Below, piece after piece: positions 5,689-6,531 of a DNA stretch of 6,531 nt. The notes beneath the pieces were generated by a model. It ran no database searches and had not been told where the DNA came from. It saw nothing but the letters and a program-made list of their open reading frames with translations. The DNA is from Dehalococcoidia bacterium (GTDB taxonomy: Bacteria > Chloroflexota > Dehalococcoidia > UBA2985), in the NCBI GenBank assembly GCA_030740415.1, contig JASLXI010000054.1:1-6531 (forward strand), written 5' to 3'. A program made the position numbers and the translations under genes. Numbering within the stretch: position 1 is the first letter of the stretch; the number at the start of each line of letters is the position of its first letter.

Positions 5689-5695
5689 AAAGGAG
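5689..5695 (+). promoter_or_regulatory. Ribosome binding site fixing the TTG start of rph
   Basis: AAAGGAG with 5 bases to the TTG at 5701. It is far stronger than anything before the in-frame ATG at 5656 and places the start exactly where RNase PH proteins normally begin (residues FRVDGR). Confidence 0.85.
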
Positions 5696-5700
5696 TTGCT

Positions 5701-6423
5701 TTGTTCAGAGTCGACGGCAGGGCAAACAACCAGCCCCGGGAGGTGAAGATCACACCTTCGTACCTGGTGTTTCCCGAAGGCTCCGCGCTGATCGAGATGG
5801 GAGAGACCAAGGTCATCTGTACAGCCTCGCTGGAGGAACGAGTGCCGCCTTTTCTGCGGGGACAGGGAAAGGGATGGGTGACCGCGGAGTACGGTATGCT
5901 GCCTCGGTCTACGCTGACCCGGAGGGCGAGAGAGAGCGAAGCTGGCAAAGTGGCAGGCCGTACCCAGGAGATTCAGCGCCTCATCGGTCGTTCCCTTCGA
6001 GCAGTAGTGGACATGAAAGCCTTGGGAGAACGCACCCTAGTCATGGACTGCGACGTGATACAAGCCGACGGAGGGACACGCGTTGCCGCTGTCACCGGCT
6101 CTTACATAGCCCTGTATCAGGCACTACTTCACATGGTGAAAACGGGCGCTCTTACCACCATCCCTCTCACAAGCGCAGTGGCTGCGATCAGTGTAGGCTT
6201 GATAGACGGAGAGACCATCTTGGACCTCTGTTACGACGAGGACTTTCGGGCAGAGGTGGATTTCAACGTGGTAATGACCCGAGAAGGCGATCTCATTGAA
6301 GTCCAGGGCACTGCCGAAGGAAGTCCTTTTTCCAGGGCAGCTATGGACGAGATGCTGTCCCTCGCAGAGAAGGGCGTCCACAGCCTAGTGGAGGCCCAAG
6401 ACCAAATCATACATGGCCTTTAG
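5701..6423 (+). CDS. rph: RNase PH (tRNA nucleotidyltransferase)
   Basis: Phosphorolytic 3'-to-5' exoribonuclease that trims the 3' ends of tRNA precursors and other RNAs using inorganic phosphate; family members form a hexameric ring. From the TTG start the protein has 240 residues, the usual length. Conserved blocks in order: RVDGR (3-7), [10 protein letters not shown] (34-43), [14 protein letters not shown] (56-69), [16 protein letters not shown] (86-101), [12 protein letters not shown] (117-127), [20 protein letters not shown] (174-193) and VQGTAEG (201-207). By comparison with known structures, Arg87 and Arg127 should hold phosphate and Asp181 and Asp187 the catalytic metal. AAAGGAG lies 5 bases before the TTG; an in-frame ATG at 5656 would add 15 residues but lies before the predicted transcription start. 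It is transcribed away from the adenosyltransferase gene. No gene that usually follows rph, such as rdgB, can be recognised in the 108 bases left. Confidence 0.96.
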   Translation: MFRVDGRANNQPREVKITPSYLVFPEGSALIEMGETKVICTASLEERVPPFLRGQGKGWVTAEYGMLPRSTLTRRARESEAGKVAGRTQEIQRLIGRSLRAVVDMKALGERTLVMDCDVIQADGGTRVAAVTGSYIALYQALLHMVKTGALTTIPLTSAVAAISVGLIDGETILDLCYDEDFRAEVDFNVVMTREGDLIEVQGTAEGSPFSRAAMDEMLSLAEKGVHSLVEAQDQIIHGL

Positions 6424-6531
6424 AAATTGCCTTCAACTGGTTGTCTGCACGGCGCACCATGGCCGATTGTGGGGTAAGGTTATTCCACCAAGGCCTGCGA
6501 GTTTCAGATAGGCGCTTGAACATTGAAATCC
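6424..6531. other. Unassigned sequence at the right edge
   Basis: No RNA gene, U-tailed terminator or recognisable coding region is seen. Two frames stay open to the window edge. On the plus strand one starts at an ATG (6459) without a ribosome site. On the minus strand one would end at a TGA at 6407-6409, inside rph, and includes PWWNNLTPQSAMVRRADNQL. Either could be part of a neighbouring gene, but I do not recognise either product. Confidence 0.4.

Noticed and set aside
5656..5700. ATG start for rph 15 codons upstream
   Set aside because: It has no ribosome site, lies upstream of the predicted -10 box, and would add residues absent from RNase PH proteins. The TTG at 5701 with AAAGGAG fits better.
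5499..5948. 150-residue N-terminal extension of the adenosyltransferase frame on the minus strand
   Set aside because: It is antisense to the 5' part of rph and crosses both promoters. It has no family similarity, and a strong ribosome site plus the conserved N-terminus put the start at the TTG at 5498.

Overview
The window carries mostly housekeeping and metabolic genes. The mix of gene families (PduO-type cobalamin adenosyltransferase, a TPP-controlled pyrimidine/thiamine-type ABC transporter, HisH with a PGQG motif, compact lipoprotein hydrolase, TTG starts with strong purine-rich ribosome sites) and the mid GC content fit a bacterium. The look of GalU and HisH reminds me of Chloroflexota (Dehalococcoidia-like), but that placement is an inference from memory and weak. 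No mobile element, CRISPR array, tRNA or rRNA is visible.

Layout. Positions 1-1746 (minus strand) hold an ABC transporter operon read right to left: ATPase, inner-membrane permease, and the first 23 codons of a secreted protein that is probably the substrate-binding subunit. Its leader (about 1745-1960) is the clearest regulatory structure here: a sigma70-type promoter, a well-conserved TPP riboswitch and an intrinsic terminator just before the ATPase gene. The operon therefore most likely imports thiamine or its pyrimidine precursor (ThiXYZ-like) and is shut off by thiamine pyrophosphate.

Positions 2018-5498 (also minus strand) hold a tight five-gene run, in order of transcription: cob(I)alamin adenosyltransferase, a predicted lipoprotein alpha/beta hydrolase, HisH, HisA and a GalU-type UTP-glucose-1-phosphate uridylyltransferase. 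Genes overlap or lie 2-32 bases apart, so they are probably co-transcribed from an extended -10 promoter near 5518-5526. HisH and HisA belong to histidine biosynthesis; the HisF partner of HisH is not in the window.

Positions 5499-5700 are a divergent promoter region. RNase PH (rph) runs on the plus strand from a TTG start at 5701 to 6423. The two outward promoters share a nearly identical 13-base extended -10 block in inverted orientation, and the rph promoter is embedded in an 8-bp perfect inverted repeat. The last 108 bases (6424-6531) hold nothing I can assign.

I do not see a convincingly new biological system. The points most worth checking are the terminator-type TPP switch placed almost on top of the transporter's start codon, the matched divergent promoters, and the unusual operon make-up.
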